Notes: generated by a model not told the origin, from the sequence alone. A stretch of 64,000 nt of DNA from Escallonia rubra (GCA_033065855.1 JAVXUO010001958.1:248001-312000); one strand, 5' to 3'; shown: positions 21,629-35,049, counted from the stretch's first letter. A program made the numbers and translations.

Positions 21629-22991
21629 TTTTTTCAAAAGAAAAAAAGCATATGTGCATGACAACAATATACTGGATCTCTCTGACCATGGATTTTTTGA
21701 GGGCTTTTTTCTTCTAAAAACGAATCATAATTTGATGCTTGCCTTTGTTTTTCGGTCTAAGCGTAGCCAAAAACCTAAGTGTTGCTATCAAATCCTTCAA
21801 AACCCGTATCAATTGATGTAGACATCGTAGTAGGCGGAGCTTCAGAATGTCAGACTTGTGTATGATAAAACATTTTTATTGTTCACACCTTCTTTATGTT
21901 TCCAAAATTTACATTAAAATATTTTTTTTTGAAAGGTGAGAACTGCAATTATATATGACTATATCAGTATGGAAATTCGAACTTAGGACCTCGAGGCCCT
22001 TGGCCATCTCCACCACCCCTCATGGTTAAATTTTCATTCAGTTATGATGTCAAACGTTCATGAAAAAAGTGTGTCGTAGCCCGTAGGTAGAGGACGGCTC
22101 GTTGCAGAATGTCCAACATATTGGCCTTGATACATAGGTAAATTAGGCAACCGTTGTAGCGAAGATTTCCTCATTAAAAACTCATACGAACTTTACGAAA
22201 TCATCACTTTAACCTATCATTTCCCTTTTAATGGTCTATCCAAAATAAGGGTAGAAAAGTAAAGAGGAGGAAGGATATGCCACCGTCATTCTACTATTTT
22301 TTCTCTTCTAGCATACATGGCTAATGTGCATTCCACTTTCATTTCCGTTGTTGAGGTTGTATACCTACCAAACAAGAGTGCCAGTCAAAATGTGGACTAC
22401 GAATAGCCGCCTGAGTGACGAAAGGATCTCCAGTTTTTCTCCTCTTTGATTCCAAAGGATCTTTGTAGTCGTACTTTGGACTAGCTTGAGCAACTTTTAT
22501 CAACGCAGACAAATGCAAAATATAGATGACAGATTGGGAAGTATGGTTATCAATTTTCATCGACTAAACTCAAATAGTTATTACAGATCAAATTAAGTGC
22601 TTAACATTGTTTAACAACCGAAGCCGAGTCAACTCGATTATACTGCGCTGCAGCAACCATTTTCTAAGTACTTCTGCCTACCTTACAAGTACAAAATCCA
22701 GCTGATTATTGTTCTCAAACTCGATGTTTCGGTGACCAAATTTTAATGTAGAAATACCATGATAAACAAAACTGAATTTCCCAGTTCTCAAGAACTAATG
22801 TACGCACGTATACACGTTAAGCACCTCTTGTTAGGCGTATTGACACTGAAAAGAAGAAGAAGCAAGAGTTGCAGAGATACTTGCTCCTAGTATAGTGATT
22901 CGGTGCTGATTTTACCCTTGCAAAAAGTGCGCAGCCTCTAGGAAAGCCTTAAAAAATAGCATAATTAACGTTCTACACCACTCCGAGAAGC
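21629..22991. other. Intergenic, no gene recognised
   Basis: AT-rich. The part nearest 22991 will include the 3' UTR of the minus-strand dehydrogenase gene. A 73-codon frame at 22339-22560 (minus) matches nothing I recognise. Confidence 0.4.
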
Positions 22992-25900
22992 TTAGACCAC
23001 AACTGGCTCACCAACTGGACTAGAAACGTTGCCTTTAACCTGCTCAGGAAAGGACAAAAAAGTTCTTATGTTATTGCCCAGAGCTGAACGCTTTTCAGTT
23101 GGCAATAATGATGCAAAAGATATGTGAAATAAAAAATAAGCTGCCGTGGAGATAATTATTTCTATCAAATGGGTGATCTAATGTACCGTAAAATGAGAGA
23201 GACTCTCAGTTCAGGTGCTAAGGAGGTTTTCCTCCTTACCTGCAATTTTGTACATGGACAAGTATAAGGGGTTCTTACAATCACGTAGTGCTCTCACTCA
23301 AGATTTCCCAACCAACTTGACAGAACCTAATGGCAATAAACGTCCAATCTGTTGCTTTACATGGATAGTGCAACAGGTCTAGTATATTCCAGACTTGCAG
23401 TGTAGTGCATCACTTGGGTCCAGTGTTGAGATGGCAGATCTAGACTTTGATGTCCTCTCCTTCTCACATGAAATGTTTCTAAAGCAATTTCTGCAAGGTA
23501 ATGCTTATAGAAGGGAATTAAGAAATCACCTTGGCAGATTTGAATAGTTCATCGAGCACTTCAGACAAGGTTGGATGTGCATGAACAGCATATTTAATGT
23601 CCTGTAGGAAGCAAGAGTTACAGTTTGATCTACTAAAATACAATAATCTGACACTTGGGATTAGTGTGAATAACATAATGAAGCAATAACCTAGTGCAAA
23701 TGAAAAAGGGGTATCTACACCTTTATGCAATTCAATAATTTGGCAAGACAGAGTGATAAGAAGGATTGGTTTCCCATTCCACTCATATCAATTATTTTGA
23801 CCCCCTTCTTATAGCTTTCTCATCAATTATAAATAGGATTTGAGTTGTTAATTTTTTGCACTGCTACCTTTATTTTTCAGTTTTCCTACCTTACCGTTTG
23901 CAGGTACTGTATTGAGTCACAATTCTTTAAATCGTCTCCATAACTCTTTCTTCCTTTCTTTTATAATTTCTTAAGGAAGTGAGGATTTAAGTACCTTAGG
24001 CCACCTTAGAGATTAGGTTCTTAATTATAGAAAGGTTGAATGCCAACCTGTATCCGTGTTCCAAGTGCTATTGCATTAGATGCTTCATGTATGAGATCTG
24101 CAGCATGCAACCCGAATATGTGAACTCCAAGGATCTCTCCACTGTCAGGTCGATAAATTAACTGCAAAATATGACATCAAGATTCAGCTGACATAAAACC
24201 CAATACATCGTCAACCATAAAGAAGCTTGTCTCACTCAAACTTATAAAAAAGGAGAAAACAGATTGTTAAACGTGCCCTATCATGCACTTCAGCCTAAGA
24301 ACTTAAATAGTACCTTAGCTAGTCCCTCCCCTTCATTTTCGGCAAGGGCCTTCGTGTTTGCCTTGAAGCTAGTCTTGGTGACACTAATTTCGAATCCCTC
24401 CTTCTCAGCTTTTTCTCTTGCTTGAGGCTGCAAAGTTAGATATATAAGATAAGGAAATACTTGGGAATAGTGACAGACAACTTCCTTAAGTTTTTACCAT
24501 TATGTTTTCCAGACAGAAGGACAAGAAACACTGTAGGCCTCATGAAAGTTAAGGGGAGATAGAGATCTTGTCACCAAATGAGTCAAGTGCAAAGAAATGG
24601 TTAATCTGAGACCGAGAAATGATAAGGCGAAGGTTTAACCATCTTCCACTACGAAGACTCTGTCACCAAATTGGTAAGTTGTTCATTCTTGCTGTTGGTT
24701 TTAAGTTGGATAAAAAACATAGTATAGCAAATTATTCAACTTGTAAAACCCTAAGAGCGGAACTCCCGAGTTGTCTAAATTTCACTCAATCATCCCCAGC
24801 ACAGAAAAGTAATCAGTACCCAAAAGATTTCATTAAAATTCACCAGCTAGCATTGCTAAAGACAAAGCTGAAATCCTCTAGCCAAAACATTCACTTCAGA
24901 AGTCGAGTAATCTAGTAGTTAGCTTCTCTGAACACTTAAGCATGTCAGGAGAAAACAGACTTACTAGCACCGATTTGTCTTTTAATAAGTAGTTAAGGAG
25001 TGAGACCTATCAATGTAGAATCATTAACGGGGCACACACTACATAACTACGAACATAATTACGGACTTGATAATTCAACAGACATATTATGTGTATGGCA
25101 GATATGTACCTCTGTCAATCCAACCATGCTGATTTCGGGATGGGTAAAACATGCTGCTGGGATGCTTAGATGATTCAGCACATGGTCCTTTCCAGAAACT
25201 TGCTCAACGACTACATGTTAAGGAATCAACACCAGGTGTCATATAGATATGGATTACATAATACTGAAATGAATGACTGGTTGACTAAATGAAAAAAATA
25301 TCATACCGGAGATTCCTTGTGCACTAGCTGCATGAGCAAGCATCATTTTTCCGTTTGCATCACCAATGCAATACAAGTGAGGAACCTAATCATTGGACAT
25401 TTATGTCAATGAAACACAAAAAACAAAATTCCATAGCGTAAAAATAAGAAACACTAAGACAGACCAAAAAAAAAAATTAAAAGGGAAGCTTTACCGACCA
25501 ATTTTCCATTTGCATCAATTACTTGCATGCGCTCATCGACAGGTACAAAACCACGTTGAGTTTCTACATTGATCTGCAGTCAACCAATCATCAAGTTATC
25601 TGATCTTAGAGATTGTACAGGTAGATCCAAAATCAGAGCATAAATGAACTATGATCCATGTATACTCACATTCTCCAAACCAAGACCATTGGTGAATGGA
25701 GCCCTTCCAGTCGCAATGAGGGCAGCATCTACCTGTAGTTAGTAGGAACGAGCAACTAAGTGTCAATACGACTATATAAAGAGTGGATGTTTTTAGTACC
25801 AATAACTATTTATGCGAAAGAATATAAGGTATAGAACAAACACAATTGCAGAAAGAGACCATAGTCTTGCAAACATATTACATTGGAATTCATTCCCGTT

Positions 25901-28900
25901 GCTCTCTAACTCTTACTTAAAATAGCAGATATATATTTTCATGTGTAGAGCAATTAGAAACATCTCAGGAACATATATTAAAGCATAGTTCGTCCGACTA
26001 AATAGTTACTTTTCCATCATTCTGTTTATGCGCACATTAGATATGTGCTCTATAGCTTCAAAAAGGAAAAGAAAAAGGAGGAGAAACATATTTGCAAAAG
26101 CTTAAGTAAGCTTAAGCCTGTATCAAAGCAATTCAAGAAAACACTGACAAAATGGCTATGCGCAAAACAAAAACTACATGACACAGACACGAAAACTCAA
26201 GCAATATAAGAGTAGGTAATTAGTAAACTTAGTAGTGATATATGAGTAAGATAATATGTCCCTGCTATGATCAGTCAAAAACATCAAAGTTCTAACATAA
26301 TGTTTCCTAACACAAACAGAATAATAATATACCATATAGCACCTATTGGAACTATCATATACCATATAGCACCTATTGGAACTATCATATACCATATAGC
26401 ACCTATTGGAACCTTCAACACTCTGCATCATTCATGGTTTCTTATTCAGTCTAGCATAGACTGCTATCTTAAAATGCAAATAATTGCTTCAAACGTGTAG
26501 TAAATGTATGACATGTTCTCTATCCATTAGCCTAAGAGGCTAGGACTCACCTCCAAAGTATCCTTTGGTTCCTTAGTCTTTGCATCAATAAGCTCAATAA
26601 TAACAGGCTTTCCATCCTTTGCTGGAGTGATCTGTATAAAGCGATAAGAAATAATTTAATTTGGTTGGATATCGCTATAGAAACTAAAAGAATATTCTGT
26701 AAGCTAAAAAGTACCTTGCTTGCAAATACACCAGTATGAGAGTCAATTTTTCGAGGATTTATGAGAACACGCTGAGCCAGTTTTCCGATCTCAGGATCAA
26801 AACCAGGCATTAGCTGATCTAGGGCTTCAACAAATGTAACCTGCACGATAGTGCTAGTCAGATGATGACATGGAATAACTTCAACTGTAATCCTTTTTCC
26901 TAGCATATTTTTTGTTTAATTTTATTAGCATATTTTTTGTTCTATAACTGAGATATTATTGAAAAACAGCCAAAAGAGCCACAAACCCATGTACACAAGT
27001 AGTATACTTACCAACCACCATACCCTTTTTGGCTTTTTCTGTCTTATTTATTTATCTATTATGCAGGGAAGAGGGAAGGGTGGGTGGGGTGGAACAGTAG
27101 AGTAACTGGTTATTCGTTTAAAACAGAAAAAATCTTACTATTACACTCTGAAAGGATTGCAAGAATTGACATGGAGACAGCTCATATGCATGATGGCGGA
27201 CGAGAAAAACAGACATGAAGTGAGAAAACAAACAAACTATGCACTAAATTTATTAAGCAACTCTCATCACCACTTTTGCTCATGCAGGAAGTTCAAGATC
27301 CAGGGACGCCTCCTTACGGAAAGCTGTTCCCTCAAACAACAGAAAATTTTGAAATCACGATAATGATTACACTCTGAAAGGATCAGGGGAGTCGAAAAGG
27401 AGACAGCTCATATGTATGATGGTGCACAAGAGAAAACTGAAATGAAGTGAGAAAACAAACAAAGTATTAATAAAGTTTATGAAGCAACTCTCATCACTCA
27501 GTTTTGCTCATGCAGAAAGTTCAAGATCCATCTGCAGAGGGAAGCCTTCTTGTGAAAAACTGTTCACTCCCACCACAAGCTGTTCGAACTACTCCTATTT
27601 TTCAACTTAAATGCAATAACAAAGACCTGAAAAGGCATATTAGTGCCTACCTCACTTCCAAGTGCTGTGTAAACATCACTAAATTCAAGACCAATATAGC
27701 CACTTCCTACTATAGCTATCCATTGCGGCACAAATTCCAGCTTGAGTGCGTGATCACTGGTTATTACAGTCTTGCCTGCAGGAAACTATTCAATACTATG
27801 AGTAGTCCATAAGAACAAAATGAAGGTCATGCAATGAGCAGACACAAGGTTCTAAACCAAACATCGAAACAACCCCCCACACCCTCTCTCCCCCCTCTCC
27901 AGCAAGCTCCTGAAAGTATTAATTAATGCAGAACCTCAGTTACCAGACACGAAATAATTTTTGTATAAGCACTAGTCTGAGTCTAATATAGTGTCCCTTG
28001 TTTATAATGTCCAATATCATACAGTGATTGAGGTATGTTGTCAACCTGTAAATTAGGATGTAAATCCTAAGTTCAGCACTAATTGAACTTTGCCAACTTA
28101 GGCACAATATGTGGCATTAAGCAGTACGATCTCATGATCTAGTGTGGGTGTTGCCCAATACTTAGCATGCTCAAAGAGATCTCGCAGCATCTTATAAACT
28201 GTCTCAGAGCCACTTTTGTTATAAGCACATATTTCCTTTCATGTATTGCATTCGAAGCGTCCATGTGAGTTTTTAGGAATTTGTGAAACTTTAAAAAAGA
28301 GAAAAGCATGATGAAATCAGGAACATGTTACATGCCTACAAATTAGATGCAATTTAACAACATTACATTCTTTTCTTTGAGATTATAAACGCCTCTGACC
28401 TTAGGCAAACCTAGACAAGTGCATCTTACATGCTGATAAATTCAATTTATTTCCACATTGTTGCGTTTCTTTTCTTTGAGAATAAAATGCTTCAGCCAAG
28501 CTAAACAAGTGCAGACAGATACTATCAAGTTAACTTGAGCAATCTCAGAGGAAATTCTTGAAGATAACAAAGATGAAGAAACAAGCCATTACCATCAACT
28601 TCAATTCCCTTAGGAACAAGGGGTACAGAACCGGTAGCTATGATTATGTCTTTGGCTGTTATCACTGTGTCAGTGAACCCAACTTTTCCATATTTCACCT
28701 GTTGTGGACCCTGAATATTTCCATGAAGCATGCATTACATTCGAATCAAATAATAAGCCAAACCAAAATGACCATCATCCAGTCCATTTCATATACTAAC
28801 AAGTAATTTCATTTTATCAAAATGCCAGATCATATGACGTACCATAATGGAACCAACACCTGTCAATATATCTACACCAAGAGCTTTCATTGAATTGGTC

Positions 28901-30931
28901 AAGTTATTTCTGATTTTTGAGGCAAGATTATTTGCATGGTCGGCAACTCCCTGTCTGTCATACCCAGCAGCTGCAACCTGTCACGAGTGGTGGAAGTTGT
29001 AAGGGAAAAACTGTACAAATAATGTTTAAGGGCAGTCAGAAAGGGAAACAAAAAAAGAAAAAGGAAGTTTCATTTAGTAATTATGCTTATGAACTGTCTA
29101 AATGGGATTGTTTCTGTTTGGCAAGTCCAGAAGTTACAGGATTTGGAATATGTTACTGCAAGCGCTGGAAGTTTAGGAAGTTGTTAAATTTCTGATGAAA
29201 ATTTTCGAAGATTAGTCTCAAACAGAAAATACCTATATATAACTGCTGCAAGACATAAAACCTTTATCTCTTAAGCTTTGGGAGAGGAGTACATCAATCA
29301 GGCACACGTGATGCGTGTGTCATAAGTAAATAGAACTTTAGATTTGAATCTGAATCCAGGAGAGTGGAGAGGTGGGGGGAACAACGTGAAATACCTTTCC
29401 TACCATTTAATGCATGAGTGAAACTCGAACTCAAAACAGCTTCACAACAAGGGCCCTCGGGGTTAATACATAATATCATAGTATAGATGGTTAACCAAAA
29501 TCTGGAATTGTCAATGCCTTGAAATTTTATTTCTGCTACTTGACGCAATGGTTTAATAATCTGACTAACAGCCAGTATCATGTATTATGTTGGAATACTG
29601 AAAGACTAGCTTCTCTTTCTTCTTCTGTCTCTTGAAGTAAACTTTGATGGTTGAAAACGAAAGTCACATAACAACGTCTTCTTTCATGCAAGATTTTGGC
29701 CACTATGAAATCGTGTATCGGGAATGAGCTGGTAAACCTCAGGTAAAATAACAAAAACGGCATCATAACTCTACAGTAGCTGCAAAATAAAGTGGATTGT
29801 TTGTATCACCGGCCCCACATAAGACAGTAGATGAAAAAGAATATCCCATATGAAAATTAACAGAGGGCTTTAGGTGTAAAATGAGAAATACCTGCAAACC
29901 AAAAGCTTTCATATGGTGCTCATTTTGAAGCTCACGCATGCGACCGCTGACAGCAAGAAGAGCCTTGGAAGGTACACAACCACGATTTACACATGTTCCT
30001 CCAACCACATCTCCCTCAATGATGGCAGTTTTTAAGCCCTGCACAATCAAAGTTAGTTTATTATATGCCACGAACAACATACGAAAAAAAGGCTTAGTGT
30101 CCATTCACCACATATATATAGCAGCAGGCAGTACATACACCTTTTCAGTCCTTTCCCACAGAAAAGTGAAAAGATAAGTACCTAGGACATCCTTTTTACA
30201 GACAATTATAGTTATAAGCTGGGACACCAATACGGCTACATTGTGACCATTGGTTGCTACGATCTTAATCTGTAAGTAACTTGCATAAGTATCCATTGAA
30301 AAACAGTACACTAATATAACAACAAACTCGTTTTCAGTCAAGCCAGTGGTCTTTGTAATTACTTCCTCTAATTAGGGGCACTAGGCTGATCATTGCTAAT
30401 TTTAGAAATAAAACCAGCAAAATTCTACAAAACCAACCAAAAGACCACAAATTAAATAAGCTTCATGCTTAGCTCAGTTCTAGCTAAAGCAGGACATCGA
30501 ATTTGATCGCATGCATAAGCTTGACAAACAAACTTAATCTCCATAGTGAATAGACTTAAACAGCTATGCAATCAAAGAAATGTGGACTAAACATCAAAGA
30601 GAGAAATCACACTAGTTACCTTTTCAACAGCATGCAGAGCCGCACCGTGGCCACCGACACCGGCTCCAATAATCACCAGATCGTAATCGAAGCCCTTGGA
30701 CGGGGTCCCGTTCCCGGACAACGAAGCCAACACCTTCTTCGACCGGAGTTTCTTCACCGAAGGCACGAATCGGGCCGAATTCAACGACTTAAATCCAAAG
30801 ACCTCCTTTCTAAGACCACAGAATCTAAGCGAGCGCGGGGCGAGCGAGTAACTGGGGCCGTCGGCGGTGGCCCAGTCGGATCTGGTGATCGGTGAAGGTG
30901 AGGAAAGTGAGAGAGACATTGCCGATTGCAT
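22992..30931 (-). CDS. LPD: Plastid dihydrolipoamide dehydrogenase (E3), 569 aa, 15 coding exons
   Basis: This enzyme reoxidises dihydrolipoyl groups of the plastid pyruvate dehydrogenase complex, passing electrons via FAD and a disulphide to NAD+. Exons (minus): 30931-30620, 30038-29892, 28977-28843, 28710-28593, 27775-27651, 26840-26715, 26631-26551, 25732-25670, 25573-25499, 25385-25307, 25210-25110, 24427-24314, 24161-24048, 23601-23530, 23039-22992. All are GT/AG with phases that fit. Residues 1 to about 75 are a Ser/Arg-rich plastid transit peptide. Then come FAD motif GAGVGG (89-94), redox CVNRGC (Cys120, Cys125), NAD motif GSGYIG (261-266) and active-site H539/E544 in HAHPTLSE. The length and leader match the plastid rather than the mitochondrial form. 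The last exon (…EPVVV) is short and rests on splice signals. Exon 9 uses an unusual donor, GTCGGT. No disabling change seen. Confidence 0.95.
26331..26413. repeat. 30-bp minisatellite in LPD intron 7
   Basis: Nearly three head-to-tail copies of a 30-bp unit starting ACCATATAGCACCTATTGGA (26331, 26361, 26391), essentially identical, between exons 7 and 8. Confidence 0.95.
27140..27532. repeat. About 165-bp direct duplication in LPD intron 5
   Basis: Two diverged copies, at about 27140-27302 and 27366-27532, both start TTACACTCTGAAAGGAT. They share GAGACAGCTCATATG and GAAGTTCAAGATCCA or its variant. They lie between exons 5 and 6 and have no coding content. Confidence 0.85.
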
Positions 30932-31120
30932 TGTGTACTGTGTGTCTCTGTCTCTCTGTGTGTGTGTGTTGAGACAGGCAGGGGGGGGGGGGGAGTTCTA
31001 GGGTTTGAGAGAGGGATGGCGGAAGGGGATGATGGGGGAGATTATATGGAGGTTTTGAGGCTTTGAGATGTCCGTTGGAAGGGGAGGGGCGGAGTATTCC
31101 AAGTGGGAATGAACCAACTA
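30932..31120 (-). promoter_or_regulatory. LPD 5' leader/promoter region with TG/TCTC microsatellite and G run
   Basis: Immediately upstream of the LPD start is a TG/TC microsatellite (about 30941-30970), then a run of about 14 G (30980-30993). On the gene strand these are CA/GA-rich and C-rich leader tracts, common in plant 5' UTRs. I cannot place a TATA box. Confidence 0.4.
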
Positions 31121-31740
31121 CTAGTACTAGCTAGCTTTAATCATCAGTTCGGTTATTTTTTTGGCGCTCTCTGAATTCTTATTTGGTTTTTATTTTAGTT
31201 TGTAATTTTTGGAAATTCTTTTGGAGCATAGAGACGAATTGGGAAAGCCGTTGGGGGCGGTTGGGAGACCGTTGAGCAGCAAACCGACCGAGTGAGGACC
31301 GAGCGGCAGTCTCCATGGGTTAGTTGCGGTTTGGCCATGAACTTTAAAATCATAACTCGCTGGTATTACCACTCACTTGTTTGAAAGAACATGAACTTAC
31401 ATTTTGATATCAAGTAAGTGGGTCCGCAATCAACGTGAAAGTGTGTCACATAGAATACAGTCCAAGTCAAATACCAAATATGCTGATATGCAACAATACA
31501 AAGATGTAGTAAGGGCAGAGACCAAGAGCTTTTCAGATAGAGCTTGAAGAGTGACAGTGTTGCAAGGGCAATGGCGCATAGTGAATACACGACGACAGTC
31601 ACCGTCCAATGCTTAGGTCCAGAGTCAAGGTCCAGCATCGGGGTCATGTAAGTTTTTCTCTCTAGAATTCTGTAGCTATGTAATTCTCCGCAGTGAGAAA
31701 GTGAATTGAGTTTTGAAAATGTGAAAAGTCCCGTAAATGA
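31121..31740. other. Intergenic, no gene recognised
   Basis: Low-complexity AT-rich DNA between the LPD promoter and a tandem-repeat cluster. No supported feature. Confidence 0.4.
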
Positions 31741-31777
31741 GCTAACCTGATGGGCCGAAGCATTCAGAGTGTGCCAA

Positions 31778-31930
31778 GGTAGTGTCCTAGAGGAGTTGCC
31801 TACCTAACGGGCCGAGGTAGTGTTCCGGAGGAGTCGCTTGTCCAACATATCGAGGTAGTGTCCCAGAAGAGTCGCCTACCCGACGGGCCGAGGCAATGTC
31901 ACGAAGTAGTCACCTACCTGACGAAATGGG
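31778..31930. repeat. 38-bp minisatellite, four copies
   Basis: The core GGTAGTGTC recurs at exactly 38-bp steps (31778, 31816, 31854 and, as GGCAATGTC, 31892), each followed by a GAGTCGCCTACC-like end and CGGGCCGAG. A stray copy lies near 32033. Confidence 0.9.
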
Positions 31931-32096
31931 AGTCCTCATGTCAGAGCACTTGAAGCTTGGCGGAGATAATGTCTCAGAGAGTGAGCATGTCCCCGCAGGT
32001 GAGTCTTTATACCAGAGCATTGGGAGTGCACCGAGGTAGTTTTCCGGATGAGTAGCCTACCTGGCAGGAGGGGAGTCCTTATACCAAAGCACTTCG

Positions 32097-32496
32097 AGCT
32101 CCCTAACATATATAATGTCGCAGAGGAGTCGCCTATCCCCGTAGGATGCTGCACATTCCGGAGAGTGTGTCAAAGCATGTTCCACGATCAAGGCGAGGTG
32201 CGCATGGTGTGGTGAAAAGAATGGACCAACACGAGGGGAATGGTAATGTGAAAGAGAGCCAGGAGGCACGACTGTATAAGCAACACGGCGCATGATAGCT
32301 CCCTGATGGATATAGTGTCGCGGAGGAGTCGCCTATTCCCTCGGGATACTGTATAATCCGGGGAGTGGGTTGAAACATGATTCATGACCAGGGTCGGGTG
32401 CGTATGGTGTTGTGAAAAAGATGGAACAACGTGGGGGGCCTTGGTAATGTGAAAGAGAGCCGGGGGAGGGGCGACTGTATAAGCAGTGTGGCGCAT
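32097..32496. repeat. 200-bp tandem duplication
   Basis: Two copies, 32097-32296 and 32297-32496, in register. Shared landmarks are AGCTCCCT, GAGGAGTCGCCTAT, GGTAATGTGAAAGAGAGCC and CGACTGTATAAGCA. The start of the unit contains the same GAGGAGTCGCC motif as the adjacent 38-bp minisatellite. Confidence 0.9.
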
Positions 32497-32499
32497 TGG

Positions 32500-32690
32500 C
32501 GCAGTGAAAATGTTGAGGGGTCGGGCGTCGTGCCAGGGGCACGTGACGCATATACAACGCTCGGGTGCGCCAACTAGTATAGCGGAGACGGGCATTGTGC
32601 CAAGGGCACATGACGCAGAGACGACGTTCAGGCGTGGCCACAGATGTCGCGGAGGCCGACGTCATGCTGGGGGCGTGGTAGTGTTGAACT
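32500..32690. repeat. Degenerate GC-rich repeat block
   Basis: About 70-bp spaced elements share TGCCAGGGGCACGTGACGCA / TGCCAAGGGCACATGACGCA (about 32530 and 32600) and a third weaker copy near 32663. No coding sense is visible. Confidence 0.6.
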
Positions 32691-32724
32691 TTGACTATTG
32701 AAAACTTGATGTGTTGTGGGAGAG

Positions 32725-32915
32725 GGACCCAAGAGCAGTCCAAAAGTGTGTAGTCAGGATGGGATAACAGTGGTCCAAATATGCGCAACCGCATTGCGAT
32801 AACAGCAATCCAAATATGCGTAGTCGGGTTAGGATAGCGGTGGTCTAAGTGTTCATAGCCAGGTTGATATAGCAAATATCCAAATGTGCGTAGTTATGAT
32901 AAGACAGCAACACAT
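32725..32915. repeat. 35-bp minisatellite, five copies
   Basis: The motif GTCCAAATATGCG and its variants recur at exact 35-bp steps (TCC/TCT at 32739, 32774, 32809, 32844 and 32879), with GTAGTCGGGTTGGGATA-like spacers. Confidence 0.9.
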
Positions 32916-34065
32916 TCTAAACCGTAGTGATTGATTCAAACATTAAACCAAACTCATTGCATATTAGTAAAGCTCAATCACAATGAGAGTAACTTAGCAT
33001 ATGCATTTGTTGTTGCTCTTAGAGATAAAACTTGATTAAACTTATATAACTTTAAGCTTCTTTGATTTAAATCCACATTTTCAATTTCTTCAAATATTTT
33101 TTCATGAGCGTGTATGCATATATATACCTGCTAAATATCAACTTAACACACACTTAGAGCACAGAGTATCAATTTTAAGGGCACATTATAACATGATTAA
33201 TCATATAAAATGTAAGTTTATGTTATCCAACCATACCGCTAAGACTAAATAGTTGAAAAATAAAGACCATATAACTCAGGATGCAATACATCATATCTAG
33301 CAAGTCTGAGCAGTGGAGGACTTGGAACAAATATAAGTTCGTAGACCAAGCAAGAACGTAAGGGAAAGGGGAAGCCAATTCATAAGGGTTGATTACACAT
33401 GGCACTCCTCAGGTTTACCCAAACTATACATGACGCCTACTAAGTATTTTTATAACACTGAGCTACAACTTTTATTTCCATTCACACGGTTAACATAATT
33501 GATGAAATAACAGTAATACCCTTCATCAAGAATCTAATATACCCAACCATCCACTGCACACACCAGTTCATCGCCACCATATCAATTTCTTGGGAGTGCA
33601 CCTAAAGCGTCGTATACTTTATCTCCAAACAAAACCCTGCAAACCAAGCCCACCCTCTAACTAGGCCATCTCGAGTCTGCACCTTATCCCCTTGCCCAAC
33701 CTCCCGAAACCCTAGCTCACTCCTCTGAACAACTATCACCGACAAACACCCAATCCAATTTTCTAGAATTTTTGATTTATTTTATACCAACATAATTATG
33801 TGTCAAAAGTTTATTGGCCAGATGATAACTTTTAAATATTAAGTTTTTGCAAAAGTTCCAAATTATTAGGCCATACACTAACCATGAAAAACTCCCACCA
33901 CGCCCACGTTTCCCACATCCACGTTATAAGCACTGCGGCAGTTACTTCATCTTCTCCCCATGTTCTGAGTTTTCAACAAAGCTTCTTAGCCAACAAAGCT
34001 GCGAGAGACCATAGAAGGGGATTTAAGCTGCATTCTAACCCTTACGCATTACTGCAAGATTGTAA
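32916..34065. other. Intergenic, no gene recognised
   Basis: AT-rich, no supported gene. Short frames here resemble nothing known. Confidence 0.4.
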
Positions 34066-34545
34066 AGGTTATGTCCATTGCTTAAGTCTACTAAATTCTG
34101 GGATAATGAATGTTCATTGCTTAGACTACTAATATTCTTGGTTTCGTTTTCAGGCATTCGACGAAATAAACAGCCATGAAATTGAGAAGTAAACGTTCTC
34201 CGTGGCATATTCAGCAGCAAAATATTCATGGGCGTCACGGTCTCCACTGTGATCTGCTGACCCATTTCATACAGCAACACCAAACCACAGACACAAAGCA
34301 GAAAAAAACCAAAAACAGATCCAAAGTACTGCCACATTGTCAAGGTTATGTCCATTGCTTAAGACTACTAAATTTTGGGATAATGAATGTTCATTGCTTA
34401 GACTACTAATTTTCTTCGTTTCGTTTTCATGCGTTCAATGAATAAACAGCGGTGAAATAGAGAAGATAAACGTTCTATATGGCATACAAACTATCCATGG
34501 GCGTCATGGTCTCCACTGTGATCTGCTGACCCAGTTAATATAGCA
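34066..34545. repeat. About 210-bp direct duplication
   Basis: Copies at about 34066-34275 and 34340-34545 share GGTTATGTCCATTGCTTAAG, GGGATAATGAATGTTCATTG and CTCCACTGTGATCTGCTGAC in the same order. They are roughly 85-90% alike by eye and separated by a 65-bp spacer. Confidence 0.85.
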
Positions 34546-34651
34546 AACCAAAGTTTGGTTTTTTTTCCAGCTTTGCATGTCGTTTGGTTACCAAACCACA
34601 TGCAAAGGTGAAAAACATAAAAATAAAAAACAGATCCAAAGAAGATGGGAT

Positions 34652-34728
34652 TGTGTGTGTGTGTACGCGCGCGCCTGTGTGTGGGTCGTTGGTGGTTACG
34701 GGGTGGGGACTGTGTGTGTGTGTGTGTG
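34652..34728. repeat. TG-rich microsatellite stretch
   Basis: Interrupted (TG)n runs at 34652-34663 and about 34710-34728, with a CG-rich core (ACGCGCGCGCC) between. Confidence 0.85.
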
Positions 34729-35010
34729 CCGTGTCTAGGTGTGTGAGGTCCTTCGGTATGGTGGTTGTGCGGTTGCGGGAGGAGTATGCGAGGTCCTTCG
34801 GTATTGAACTGATCTATTTTCCATACCTGCGTGTGACAAGGTGTTGTCAGTTATGGTATTATTTCCTACATTTTCCAGTGAGAGAGAAATGGCTGGAGGG
34901 AAGAGATAGAGAGAGATTATGATGAAGTGATGAAAAAAAGAGAGGGGGCGAGGGGATATATAATATAACCATAATGCACCCAACTTTGCTTTGCTTTGGG
35001 TGGTGGTGAA

Positions 35011-35018
<8 letters not shown>

Positions 35019-35049
<31 letters not shown>
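35019..35049. repeat. (CA)n microsatellite
   Basis: About 15 uninterrupted CA repeats. Confidence 0.98.

Noticed and set aside
23518-23730. LPD ending at exon 14 with an in-frame stop (…AKVIS)
   Set aside because: The AAG|GTGATT junction is a good donor. A CAG acceptor at 23042-23040 leads to a short in-frame final exon and brings the protein to the expected length.
26331-26413. CRISPR-like direct repeats
   Set aside because: The 30-bp units are head-to-tail without spacers, inside a plant intron: a minisatellite.
31936-32875. Minus-strand frames of up to 180 codons
   Set aside because: They sit across three different tandem repeats and echo the repeat periods.
33390-33540. Possible transposon end (GATTACACATGGCACTCC…)
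   Set aside because: It resembles TIR-type text elsewhere in the window only loosely. No second end or target duplication was found.
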